59,202 nt of DNA from Rhodospirillales bacterium (lineage in GTDB: Bacteria; Pseudomonadota; Alphaproteobacteria; Rhodospirillales; Casp-alpha2). The notes under the pieces were generated by a model, which saw only the letters and a list, made by a program, of their open reading frames with translations, made no database searches and was not told the DNA's origin. Positions 43,617 to 52,551 of the stretch are shown here, piece after piece. Numbering within the stretch: position 1 is the first letter of the stretch; each line of letters starts with the position of its first letter. The stretch lies in contig JABJGO010000010.1 of assembly GCA_018662225.1 (NCBI GenBank), forward strand, positions 1 through 59,202, given 5' to 3'. The translations under genes and the position numbers were made by a program.

Positions 43617-45695
43617 ATGACACGTGACCCCCGTTATGACGTGCTGTTTGAACCTGTTCAAATAGGGCCCGTCACCGCAAAAAACCGATTTTATCAAGTC
43701 CCCCACTGCAATGGCATGGGCCGGGCGTATCCGTCCTCCATGGCGGAAATGCGCGGCGTCAAAGCCGAAGGTGGCTGGGCCGTCGTATGCACCGAAGAAA
43801 CAGAAATTCATCACGGCTCGGATTTCAGCCCCCTGATTGAGGGGCGTCTGTGGGATGATTCCGATATCCCCACCTTCGCCCGCATGTGCGACAAAATTCA
43901 TGAACACGGTGGCTTGGCCGGAGTTCAGCCCATCTATGGCGGCTTCGTGACCGCCAATCTGTACAGTCGTGAAATCCCGATGGCACCGTCGCATACCCCG
44001 GTGGAAGGCTACGAGCCGGTGTCCGCCCGCGCCATGGACAAATCAGATATCAAGCAAGTGCGAAAGTGGTATGTGGATGCGGCCAAGCGCGCCCGCACCG
44101 CCGGATTCGACATCATTTATAACTACAGTGGGCATGACGAGAGCATTCAAATGCACTTCCTGTCACGTCGCCACAATCACCGTACAGATGAATACGGTGG
44201 CAGCCTGGAAAACCGCTCCCGCCTGTTCCGGGAAATCATGTCTGATATCAAGGATGCCGTCGGTGATACCTGCGCTATCGCCATCCGCTTTGCCGTGGAT
44301 GAGCTTTTAGGGTCCGACGGTATAACATCGGATGGTGAAGGCCGGGATTTTGTCGAGATGCTGGCCGAAGTACCAGATCTGTGGGACGTAAACGTGAGCG
44401 AGTGGGCAAATGATTCAACCACGTCGCGGTTTGCCGAAAGTGGCTCACAGCTGCCCTATACAAAGTTTGTGAAAGAGGTCACCAGCAAACCCGTGGTTGG
44501 TGTGGGCCGTTTTACCTCGCCCGACACAATGGTCTCACTCATCAAGAACGGTCATATGGATATGATCGGTGCCGCCCGGCCATCAATCGCAGACCCCTTT
44601 TTGCCGCGCAAGATCGAAGAAGGCCGCCCGGAAGATATTCGCGAATGCATCGGCTGTAACATCTGTGTCACGGCTGATTTTCTGGCCACGCCACTGCGCT
44701 GTACCCAAAACCCCACCATGGGCGAAGAATGGCGCAAAGGCTGGCATCCAGAACGTATCGCCGAAAAGACCAGTGACAGCGCTGTATTGATCGTGGGCGC
44801 TGGCCCCGCCGGTATGGAATGCGCCCGCGCCCTTGGTCAACGCGGCTATGGTGTTACCCTTGCCGAAGCCACCACAGAACTTGGCGGGCGCGTAACCAAG
44901 GAAAGTCGCCTTCCTGGCCTTTCTGAATGGGCACGGGTTCGCGATTACCGTGAAGGTCAGATCGCCCCTATGGTCAACGTGGAGACCTATATGGACAGCC
45001 ACCTGACGGCTGAACAAATTATGGAATTCGGCTCCGACCATGTGGTGTTGGCGACCGGATCCAAATGGCGGTCCGATGGTGTAGGCCGCGCTAATCATGT
45101 GGCTATTGCTGGCTCGGATTCTGGCTCGGGCAGCGCGACCGTTTTCACCCCCGATGACATTATCGCAGGTAAAATGCCGACCGGCCCTGTGGTGATCTTC
45201 GATGATGATCACTATTACATGGGCGGTATCATGGCGGAAAAGCTGCATGCTGAGGGACTCGACGTTACCCTGGTTACGCCAGCAGCCGATATTTCCAATT
45301 GGACCCACAACACCATGGAACAGGAACGCATTCAAACGCGGTTACTTGAACTGGGTGTAACACTGGTGCCGCACCGGAATTTAGCATCCATCGGGGGTGG
45401 CACCGTCACATTGTCATGTGTTTATACTGATCGTGAGGAAACGCGTCCCTGTGGTTCCGTGGTGATGGTTACGGCGCGCCTGCCCAATGATGATTTGTAT
45501 TATGAACTGACGGCGGATCAGGACGCTTTGGATGCGGCTGGAATCAAATCGGTTAGCCGCGTGGGCGATTGCCTGGCACCCGGCACTATTGCTGCGGCTG
45601 TCTATAGCGGGCACCGCTATGCCCGTGAGATGGATGAACCTGTAACGGATGCGGTACCATTCCGCCGCGAACTACCACAACTGGCTGAAGCCTGA
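43617..45695 (+). CDS. trimethylamine-dehydrogenase-like FMN/4Fe-4S flavoprotein, paralogue 1
   Basis: 692 residues in the order OYE-like TIM barrel (about 8-330), 4Fe-4S region (about 344-362) and FAD/NAD-type ADP-binding domains. RFYQVPHC31 corresponds to the Cys (TMADH Cys30) that carries 6-S-cysteinyl-FMN. Iron-sulfur ligands are Cys344, 347, 350 and 362. Tyr170, His173, Trp263 and Asp266 match TMADH Tyr169, His172, Trp264 and Asp267. Of the aromatic bowl, Tyr60 is replaced by Glu61 and Trp355 by Asp354, so trimethylamine is an unlikely substrate. LIVGAGPAGMECA at about 391 is the nucleotide fold. It probably oxidises an N-methylated or amine compound, passing electrons to ETF. Confidence 0.92.
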   Translation: MTRDPRYDVLFEPVQIGPVTAKNRFYQVPHCNGMGRAYPSSMAEMRGVKAEGGWAVVCTEETEIHHGSDFSPLIEGRLWDDSDIPTFARMCDKIHEHGGLAGVQPIYGGFVTANLYSREIPMAPSHTPVEGYEPVSARAMDKSDIKQVRKWYVDAAKRARTAGFDIIYNYSGHDESIQMHFLSRRHNHRTDEYGGSLENRSRLFREIMSDIKDAVGDTCAIAIRFAVDELLGSDGITSDGEGRDFVEMLAEVPDLWDVNVSEWANDSTTSRFAESGSQLPYTKFVKEVTSKPVVGVGRFTSPDTMVSLIKNGHMDMIGAARPSIADPFLPRKIEEGRPEDIRECIGCNICVTADFLATPLRCTQNPTMGEEWRKGWHPERIAEKTSDSAVLIVGAGPAGMECARALGQRGYGVTLAEATTELGGRVTKESRLPGLSEWARVRDYREGQIAPMVNVETYMDSHLTAEQIMEFGSDHVVLATGSKWRSDGVGRANHVAIAGSDSGSGSATVFTPDDIIAGKMPTGPVVIFDDDHYYMGGIMAEKLHAEGLDVTLVTPAADISNWTHNTMEQERIQTRLLELGVTLVPHRNLASIGGGTVTLSCVYTDREETRPCGSVVMVTARLPNDDLYYELTADQDALDAAGIKSVSRVGDCLAPGTIAAAVYSGHRYAREMDEPVTDAVPFRRELPQLAEA

Positions 45696-45716
45696 TTTAA
45701 ACACCTGGAGAGCATA

Positions 45717-47789
45717 ATGGCCCGAGATCCTCGCTACGATATCCTGTTTGAGCCTATGAAAATCGGCCCCGTAACAGCCAAAAACAGATTTTATCAAGTC
45801 CCCCACTGCACCGGCAGTGGCTGGGAAAAGCCGCGTATTCTAGCAGGCCTGCGTGAGATGAAAGCCGAAGGCGGTTGGGGCGTTATCAATACAGAATACT
45901 GCACCGTTCACCCCTCATCCGATGACGCACCCTACGCGCCCGCTTCACTGTGGGATGACGGTGATATCAAGTCTCATGCCCTGATGACGGAAAAAGTTCA
46001 CGCCCACGGCGCCCTTGCCGGGGTAGAACTGTGCCTGGGCGGTGCCAGAATTGCTAATCTTTCCACCCGCGAAGTTGCTCTGGGCGTGACCAGCATGCCG
46101 AATACGGAAGGTAATCCGTTTCAGACCCGCGCCATGGACAAAGCGGATATTCGCGAAGTGCGACGCTGGCACCGAAATGCGGCATTACGGGCCAAAAAAG
46201 CCGGGTTCGATATTGCCTATGTGTATGCGACCCACGATTACCTGCTATCTCAATTCATGTCGCCCGTGCTGAACACCCGAACGGACGAGTATGGCGGCTC
46301 CGTCGAAAATCGCGTGCGTCTGGTTCGTGAAATCATCGAAGATACCAAAGAAGCTGTCGGTGACACGATGGCGGTTGCTGTGCGTTTTTCTGCTGAGACC
46401 AGTGGTGGCAGAGGTGGCGATGGCAACCCAGTCGCCGGTGAAACCCGCGAGATGTTCGAAATTCTGGCTGAGCTGCCGGATCTCTGGGATATCAACATCG
46501 CAGATTATTCGGTGGAAATGGGACTGTCCCGTTTCGTGCCCGAAGGATCGCTGGAACCCTATATTTCCTACATCAAATCTATCACCACCAAACCGGTGGT
46601 TTCTGTCGGTCGCTTTACGTCGCCCGACACCATGGTCAGCCAGATCAAGCGTGGCGTTATGGATTTCATTGGCGCGGCGCGGCCCTCTATCGCTGATCCG
46701 TTCCTGCCCAAGAAGATTGAAGAAGGACGGCTGGAAGACATTCGTGAATGCATCGGCTGTAACATGTGTTACATGGGCGATGGCACAGGCACGCCTATTC
46801 GCTGCACCCAAAATCCGACCATGAGCGAAGAATGGCGACGTGGCTGGCATCCTGAAGAAGTGCCTGAAAAAGGCTCTGACTCTCGTGTGCTGGTGGTTGG
46901 CGCTGGTCCGGCGGGTTTAGAGGCCGCCCACCAATTGGGCAAGCGTGGCTACGATGTAATGTTGGCCGAAGCCACCCGCGACCTGGGTGGCCGGGTCACC
47001 CGCGAAGCCAAGCTACCGGGCCTGAGCGAATGGGCGCGTGTGCGTGACTACCGCGTACAGCAGCTTGAAAAACTCGATAACGTGGAAGTTTTCCGCGAAA
47101 GCGAACTCAGCGTCGATGATGTGCTGGACGTAGCACCCGATCATGTGGCCATCGCCACGGGCAGCCACTGGCGCAATGATGGCTTTAGCGCCACGAACCG
47201 GGGCGGCATCGCCAATCTGGGGCCGCTCGAAAACCGTTATACACCAGACGATATCATGGCGGGCCGCATTCCCACTGGTCCAACGATTGTCTTCGATGAT
47301 GATCACTACTATATGGCTAGCGTGATCGCGGAACTGATCCGTGACACAGGCGTACCGGTGACCATGGTGACCCCGGCGGATGCCATTTGTGAATGGGGTG
47401 GTTACACCCAGGACCGCCATCGCGCACAAACCAAGTTGATGGAAATGGATGTGGATCTGGTCACCGCCCATAATCTGTCATCATTTGATGGTAATAGCGC
47501 CACTTTGTCATGCCAGTACACCGGATGCGAAAAAACCGTAGAAGCCACGGCTGTGGTTCTGATCACCGCACGCACGCCCAATGACGATCTCTATCAAGCA
47601 TTGATGGCGAAAATGGCTGAGGGTGCAGAGGGTGCGCCCAAGTCCGTAAAACGGATTGGTGACAGTGAAGCGCCCGCCGTTATTGCCGCTGCTGTGTTCT
47701 CAGGCCACCGTTACGCACGTGAACTGGATGCCACCATTGATCCGGACAACCCTTTAAAACATGATCGCGTGTTTTTTGAAGAAGGTTAG
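45717..47789 (+). CDS. trimethylamine-dehydrogenase-like FMN/4Fe-4S flavoprotein, paralogue 2
   Basis: 690 residues, a tandem paralogue of the preceding gene with the same domain order and a 21-bp gap. RFYQVPHC31 again provides the flavinylation Cys, and Cys345, 348, 351 and 363 the iron-sulfur ligands. Tyr61, Tyr170 and His173 match TMADH Tyr60, Tyr169 and His172, but Trp264 is replaced by Tyr264, Asp267 by Glu267 and Trp355 by Asp355. The active site thus differs from both TMADH and paralogue 1. GGAGAG lies before the ATG. The two may form a heteromer or act on successive substrates. Confidence 0.92.
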   Translation: MARDPRYDILFEPMKIGPVTAKNRFYQVPHCTGSGWEKPRILAGLREMKAEGGWGVINTEYCTVHPSSDDAPYAPASLWDDGDIKSHALMTEKVHAHGALAGVELCLGGARIANLSTREVALGVTSMPNTEGNPFQTRAMDKADIREVRRWHRNAALRAKKAGFDIAYVYATHDYLLSQFMSPVLNTRTDEYGGSVENRVRLVREIIEDTKEAVGDTMAVAVRFSAETSGGRGGDGNPVAGETREMFEILAELPDLWDINIADYSVEMGLSRFVPEGSLEPYISYIKSITTKPVVSVGRFTSPDTMVSQIKRGVMDFIGAARPSIADPFLPKKIEEGRLEDIRECIGCNMCYMGDGTGTPIRCTQNPTMSEEWRRGWHPEEVPEKGSDSRVLVVGAGPAGLEAAHQLGKRGYDVMLAEATRDLGGRVTREAKLPGLSEWARVRDYRVQQLEKLDNVEVFRESELSVDDVLDVAPDHVAIATGSHWRNDGFSATNRGGIANLGPLENRYTPDDIMAGRIPTGPTIVFDDDHYYMASVIAELIRDTGVPVTMVTPADAICEWGGYTQDRHRAQTKLMEMDVDLVTAHNLSSFDGNSATLSCQYTGCEKTVEATAVVLITARTPNDDLYQALMAKMAEGAEGAPKSVKRIGDSEAPAVIAAAVFSGHRYARELDATIDPDNPLKHDRVFFEEG

Positions 47790-47797
47790 GAAATACC

Positions 47798-48385
47798 ATG
47801 CCTATTCTCAGACCGACAAAAATCGAAGGTAAAGTTCATACTGTTCTGGTTAATGGCGATCCGGCATCAGGTCTGGTCACGGATCGCGTGAACTCGGTAA
47901 AGGTCAACTACGCAGGCTTTGAAGGTGACAGCCATTCCGGCCTGACAATGGCATCATGCGTGCGCGTGCTTCGTCAGTACAAGGCCGGCACAGAGATTAG
48001 GAACGTTCGTCAAATTTCCATTGTTTCCGTTGAAGACATGGACGTCATTGCCGAAAAGATGGGCGTCGAGAAGCTGGAACCCCAGTGGCTGGGCGCGAAC
48101 ATTCTGTTGTCCGGCATCCCGGATTTCACGCTGGTGCCGCCATCGTCCCGATTGATCTTTTCTGGCGGTGCGTCGTTGGTTGTCGATATGGAAAACGAGC
48201 CCTGTAAATATCCGGGTGATGTGATCGATCAACACCATCCGGGCTTTGGCAAGTTGTTTGCCAAAAACGCCCTGAACCTGCGCGGCATCACCGCCTGGGT
48301 TGAACGTGAAGGCATGATCAGCGAAGGCGACACGATCTCCCTGCATGTGCCACCGCAACGCATTTATGATTTCAGACGAGACTAA
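47798..48385 (+). CDS. MOSC-domain protein
   Basis: 195 residues of the MOSC (molybdenum cofactor sulfurase C-terminal) beta-barrel family. VKVNYAGFEGDSHSG at about 29-43 is the usual GDxH region, and the conserved Cys is in VDMENEPCKYPG. MOSC proteins bind molybdopterin or carry sulfur through this Cys; the bacterial YiiM branch detoxifies N-hydroxylated compounds. It is 8 bp after the second TMADH-like gene and therefore co-transcribed. How it relates to amine oxidation is not known. Confidence 0.9.
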   Translation: MPILRPTKIEGKVHTVLVNGDPASGLVTDRVNSVKVNYAGFEGDSHSGLTMASCVRVLRQYKAGTEIRNVRQISIVSVEDMDVIAEKMGVEKLEPQWLGANILLSGIPDFTLVPPSSRLIFSGGASLVVDMENEPCKYPGDVIDQHHPGFGKLFAKNALNLRGITAWVEREGMISEGDTISLHVPPQRIYDFRRD

Positions 48386-48441
48386 CAAGGGTTAGGGTTC
48401 TTGACGCACCTGATAATCAGGCATGCACCCAGGGAGGGAAT

Positions 48442-49707
48442 ATGATGAGCGAGCGGGAACAATTGCTGAAATGGCTGGACGCTGAACAGGACGATATGCT
48501 GGCGTTCTATCAAGACCTTGTACGTATCCGCACGCCCAATCCACCCGGCAACACCGTTGATGCCGCAGCCCATATCACGGATTTTCTGACAAAACATGGT
48601 GTGCCACACCGGCTGGTTTCGCCCGAGCCCACCATGCCAAACGTGATCGGAACCTTTGAAGGGGCTGATGCAGGGCGGCATCTGGTCCTGAACGGGCATA
48701 TTGATGTGTTTCCGGTCAGCGACACCCCGGAAGACGAAGGATGGACCACTGATCCATGGTCTGGTGATATCATAGACGGCAAAGTTTATGGTCGTGGCTC
48801 CGCCGACATGAAATGTGGCACCAGCGCCAGCATCTGGACCTATGTCCTGCTGCACCGCTTGAAAGACAGCCTGAAAGGCAAACTGACGCTCACATGCGTG
48901 TCTGATGAGGAAACATTCGGGCCTTGGGGTGCCAGGTGGTTGATGGAGCATGAGCCGGAGGTTCTGGGTGATTGCTGTCTGAATGGTGAGCCATCCAGCC
49001 CGTTTTCAATCCGCTATGCCGAAAAAGGCCCGTTGTGGCTTAAGTTCACCATCCGTACCGCCGGCGCGCACGGCGCTTATACCCATACCACCGGTTCCGC
49101 CACACGGATCGCCACCCGCATGATCCATGATCTGGAAAAGTTGGAGGACATGTCATTTGATCTGCCCCACAACCTGCAACAAGCTCAGGCAGAGTCTATC
49201 GAATCCAGTGACCGGGCCATGGGTGAAGGTGCCGGGCATATTGTGCCCAAGGTGACCCTGAACATTGGCACCATTGAAGGCGGGTTGAAGAACAATATGA
49301 TCCCGGGGAGTTGCCAGTTCGAGGCTGATATCCGCTTACCCGTAGGCGCCACCAAGGACCTGATCATGGCAGAGGTAGACAAGATCGCCAGTGCCTACCC
49401 TGAAGCCACCTATGAGGAGACGAACTTCAACCCACCGTCTTACTGTGATCCATACGGCGAGATGCTTGAAATCATCCAAAATAATGTGGAGCAACTTCGC
49501 GGCTTCCGCCCCACCCCGATTGTTAGCCTGGGCGGTACAGATGCGCGGCTGTGGCGGTATGAAAACATCCCGGCCTATGTGTATGGCCCCTCCCCCACTG
49601 GCATGGGATCGTTTGACGAGAACGTCCCCGTCGAAGACTTCTTTCACATCGTCAAAACCCATGTGCTGTCAGCCTACGATTACTTAATGGCTAAGGGTGA
49701 GCGCTAG
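48442..49707 (+). CDS. M20-family metallopeptidase-like protein
   Basis: 421 residues of the ArgE/DapE/CPG2 family. Metal-site motifs are LNGHIDVFPVSD (His, Asp), GRGSADMKCG (bridging Asp) and SDEETFGPWGARW (catalytic and ligand Glu). SLGGTDARLW is also family-like. The C-terminal His ligand usually found in a HTPDE-type segment aligns to MGSFDENV here, so that His may be absent. Ribosome site AGGGAGG fits the second ATG (48445) slightly better. It follows the MOSC gene by 56 bp and overlaps the stop of the convergent PD-(D/E)XK-like gene by 4 bp. It could hydrolyse an amide in the amine-degradation module. Confidence 0.88.
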   Translation: MMSEREQLLKWLDAEQDDMLAFYQDLVRIRTPNPPGNTVDAAAHITDFLTKHGVPHRLVSPEPTMPNVIGTFEGADAGRHLVLNGHIDVFPVSDTPEDEGWTTDPWSGDIIDGKVYGRGSADMKCGTSASIWTYVLLHRLKDSLKGKLTLTCVSDEETFGPWGARWLMEHEPEVLGDCCLNGEPSSPFSIRYAEKGPLWLKFTIRTAGAHGAYTHTTGSATRIATRMIHDLEKLEDMSFDLPHNLQQAQAESIESSDRAMGEGAGHIVPKVTLNIGTIEGGLKNNMIPGSCQFEADIRLPVGATKDLIMAEVDKIASAYPEATYEETNFNPPSYCDPYGEMLEIIQNNVEQLRGFRPTPIVSLGGTDARLWRYENIPAYVYGPSPTGMGSFDENVPVEDFFHIVKTHVLSAYDYLMAKGER

Positions 49708-50402
49708 CTTTTTGGAACGGTTTTGATCAAGGTTGCAATAATATCCGCCTGTTCTTTGGCAACAGCATGCCCCTGGGGCGACAGCTCATAAATCCCGCGG
49801 CGCACACGCTCGAACCAGCCGTAATGGTTGTCCCGCAGGATCAGACCAGCGCGTTCAATGCCGGTATTGTCGCGCAATTTGGCCGGGGCCTGTTCGCCAC
49901 CTTTATTTAGCGCGTGCACCAACCTTAGGGCGTCCTGACGATAGGACGTCATAATCGTGGTTCGCGTCACACCGCCTGTATTGGGATCGCCTACGCGTTC
50001 TGAAAATTCTTTCAGCATGCGTCCGCGCTTCTTAGGATTAATCTTCGGCTTGTACTCCTGCGGGTCCAGCGCGGCGGTAACCTTGTCTGTTTTACCAAGT
50101 CGCACCAACAACACCCCGATGCCCAGCATGCGGCACAACTTGACCACACGCTTACGTTGGCGCCGCCAGATACCACCCTTTTCATCAGCAAAGGCCACAT
50201 ACACCTGTGATGATAGTGACACTCGGTCTACGGCCTGCAAGATTAATTCCAGATTGAATCGACTTTTAAGCTCAACAACAACTACAGGTTCACACCCGCG
50301 AACCGCCACCACATCACAGGCACCGACCTCGGCCTTGACCTCATAGCCTTGACCTTCCAGGAAGGCCTTGATGGGATCATACAGGTCCTGTTCGCGGCTC
50401 AC
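49704..50402 (-). CDS. DUF2161-family PD-(D/E)XK-like protein
   Basis: 232 residues. The N-terminal half fits a nuclease core: YDPIKAFLEGQGYEVKAEVG, then CDVVAVRG (Asp) and VVVVELKSRFN with E-x-K at about 44-46. The C-terminal half looks like a winged helix (about 150-225, with YGWFERVRRGIYELSPQG). Members of DUF2161 are predicted phosphodiesterases of unknown role. Translation starts at GTG 50402, between icd and the M20 gene. No mobile element is adjacent. Confidence 0.82.
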   Translation of the reverse strand: MSREQDLYDPIKAFLEGQGYEVKAEVGACDVVAVRGCEPVVVVELKSRFNLELILQAVDRVSLSSQVYVAFADEKGGIWRRQRKRVVKLCRMLGIGVLLVRLGKTDKVTAALDPQEYKPKINPKKRGRMLKEFSERVGDPNTGGVTRTTIMTSYRQDALRLVHALNKGGEQAPAKLRDNTGIERAGLILRDNHYGWFERVRRGIYELSPQGHAVAKEQADIIATLIKTVPKS

Positions 50403-50417
50403 CGGTTCAGGCGAGAC

Positions 50418-51638
50418 TTACCAAGCCGCCATGGCGGCTTGCAGGTTCTCGTCCAGCTTGTCGAGGAATTGAGTCGTGGTCATCCAACCTTGATCCGGGC
50501 CAATGAGAATAGCCAGATCTTTGGTCATGTGGCCGTCCTCGACCGTATCGATGCAGACTTTTTCGAGTGTTTCGGCAAATTTCACCACGTCAGGGGTGCC
50601 ATCGAACTTGCCACGCGTGGCAATGCCACGGGTCCACGCAAAAATAGATGCGATTGGATTGGTTGAGGTTTCTTTGCCCTGCTGATGCTGACGGTAGTGG
50701 CGCGTCACGGTGCCGTGTGCGGCTTCCGCTTCAACGGTTTTTCCATCGGGCGTCATCAGAACGGACGTCATAAGGCCAAGTGAGCCAAACCCTTGCGCTA
50801 CAGTATCAGACTGCACATCACCGTCGTAGTTCTTACAGGCCCAGACAAAACCGCCGCTCCATTTCATGGCGCACGCGACCATGTCGTCAATCAGGCGATG
50901 CTCGTAGGTAATACCAGCCGCTTTGAACTTGTCGGCAAATTCCGCATCAAACACTTCCTGAAACAAATCCAGGAAACGGCCGTCATAGGCTTTCAAAATG
51001 GTGTTCTTGGTGGACAGATACACAGGCCAGCCCAAATCAAGGCCATAGTTCATACAGGCCCGGGCAAACCCACGAATTGATTCGTCCAGATTGTACATTG
51101 CCATGGCGACACCGGCGTCAGGTGCCTGGAACACTTCACGTTCAATAGGCTCACCGCCATCTTCGGGCACAAATTTAATCGTCAGCGTGCCAGCGCCCGG
51201 AAAATGAAAATCCGTGGCGCGGTACTGATCACCAAAAGCATGACGGCCAATGACGATCGGCTGGGTCCAGCCGGGTACCAGTCGCGGCACGTTGTCACAA
51301 ATAATTGGCTGACGGAAAACGGTGCCGCCCAGAATATTTCGAATGGTGCCGTTGGGCGAACGCCACATTTGCTTGAGGCCGAATTCCTCCACGCGGGCTT
51401 CGTCCGGGGTGATGGTCGCGCATTTGACACCTACGCCATGCTCAATGATGGCATGGGCGGAATCGATGGTGATTTGGTCATCGGTTGCATCGCGACTTTC
51501 GACGCTCAGATCATAGTACTTCAGGTCCACATCCAGATAAGGCAGAACCAGTTTGTCTTTGATGAAAGCCCAGATAATCCGGGTCATTTCATCACCGTCC
51601 AGCTCAACAATGGAATTGGCGACTTTGATCTTTGACAT
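50418..51638 (-). CDS. icd: NADP-dependent isocitrate dehydrogenase (eukaryote-like type)
   Basis: 406 residues. The start at 51638 is supported by AGGAG seven bases upstream and by the family N-terminus [20 protein letters not shown]; the upstream extension is rejected. Motifs are [13 protein letters not shown] for isocitrate, [20 protein letters not shown] with a metal-site Asp, and [13 protein letters not shown] and [13 protein letters not shown] for NADP. It catalyses the TCA step to 2-oxoglutarate. This is the homodimeric type found in eukaryotes and many alphaproteobacteria. Confidence 0.97.
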   Translation of the reverse strand: MSKIKVANSIVELDGDEMTRIIWAFIKDKLVLPYLDVDLKYYDLSVESRDATDDQITIDSAHAIIEHGVGVKCATITPDEARVEEFGLKQMWRSPNGTIRNILGGTVFRQPIICDNVPRLVPGWTQPIVIGRHAFGDQYRATDFHFPGAGTLTIKFVPEDGGEPIEREVFQAPDAGVAMAMYNLDESIRGFARACMNYGLDLGWPVYLSTKNTILKAYDGRFLDLFQEVFDAEFADKFKAAGITYEHRLIDDMVACAMKWSGGFVWACKNYDGDVQSDTVAQGFGSLGLMTSVLMTPDGKTVEAEAAHGTVTRHYRQHQQGKETSTNPIASIFAWTRGIATRGKFDGTPDVVKFAETLEKVCIDTVEDGHMTKDLAILIGPDQGWMTTTQFLDKLDENLQAAMAAW

Positions 51639-51705
51639 TGTGGTGCTCCTGTAAGCCCTTATTCGTTGATCTGACAATAGGGATATGAGGGCTCTGTTAC
51701 AACCG

Positions 51706-52320
51706 TTACAACCGATCTACACGCGAGTTGTCGGGTGGGAGGTGAACGCCTTTCAGGGCGTCGAAAATTCCGGGCACATCGTCCACGACCGTATACAGCT
51801 TTGTACATTCAGGGGCCGCGAAGCCACGTGATATGGTTGATTCAATTAACGCCACCAACGGGTCCCAATAACCATCAATATTGGCAATAATGATGGGCTT
51901 GTCATGCAAGCCGAGCTGCCGCCATGTGATGATCTCGAATGTCTCATCAAGTGACCCCAAACCACCGGGCAGGATCACAAAAGCATCCGACTTTTGGAAC
52001 ATCAGGGCTTTGCGTTCATGCATGTTAGGCGTGACGACAAATTCCTGTATGTCATGGCGACCGACTTCAATTTCATCGAGAAACTCGGGGATGATCCCGA
52101 TGATGTTACCACCATGCCGGTGCACGGAGTCGGCCAAAATACCCATAATGCCGATGGAACCGGCACCATATACCAGTGTCATATTCCGCTTGGCCATTTC
52201 CTCGCCCAGTTGCCGGGCGGCCGCCTCAAATGCCGGATTGTCACCGACCCGGGAGCCGCAATACACGCACAGTGATGAAATCTCAGTAGAATTTAATTGT
52301 GTCAATTTATCGTTATCCAT
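51706..52320 (-). CDS. LOG-family nucleoside 5'-monophosphate phosphoribohydrolase (TIGR00730)
   Basis: 204 residues of the Rossmann-like LOG family. [17 protein letters not shown] and [14 protein letters not shown] open the fold. The signature PGGxGTxxE appears as PGGLGSLDE, with Ser in place of Thr, near residue 117. LOG proteins release ribose 5-phosphate from cytokinin nucleotides in plants and from AMP-like nucleotides in bacteria, so purine salvage or turnover is likely. It is divergent from the LysM-protein gene. Confidence 0.92.
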   Translation of the reverse strand: MDNDKLTQLNSTEISSLCVYCGSRVGDNPAFEAAARQLGEEMAKRNMTLVYGAGSIGIMGILADSVHRHGGNIIGIIPEFLDEIEVGRHDIQEFVVTPNMHERKALMFQKSDAFVILPGGLGSLDETFEIITWRQLGLHDKPIIIANIDGYWDPLVALIESTISRGFAAPECTKLYTVVDDVPGIFDALKGVHLPPDNSRVDRL

Positions 52321-52551
52321 TTGTTTTTACACGATAATTTAGTTGAAAAATGATAGACGAGTGGACGTATTGTGTCTGGATCGACGCATTCCTCATAAAT
52401 CCCTTATAGGCTGCACACGCACCTGTGTCTTGCGGGAATAAGAAAAATTGCCCCCCCGACCGCGCGATAATCTCCTCACTGTTGCAGGGGACATGCCCCT
52501 GTACTATGACTAGAGGTGTGATTTCAGCAACCCTGTGGCGTGTGAATTTGA

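Noticed and set aside
52485-52501. CAGGGG-ACATG-CCCCTG hairpin upstream of the LysM gene
   Set aside because: Six base pairs with no T-run and no fitting -10/-35 pair. It may be a leader structure, but nothing else supports a function.
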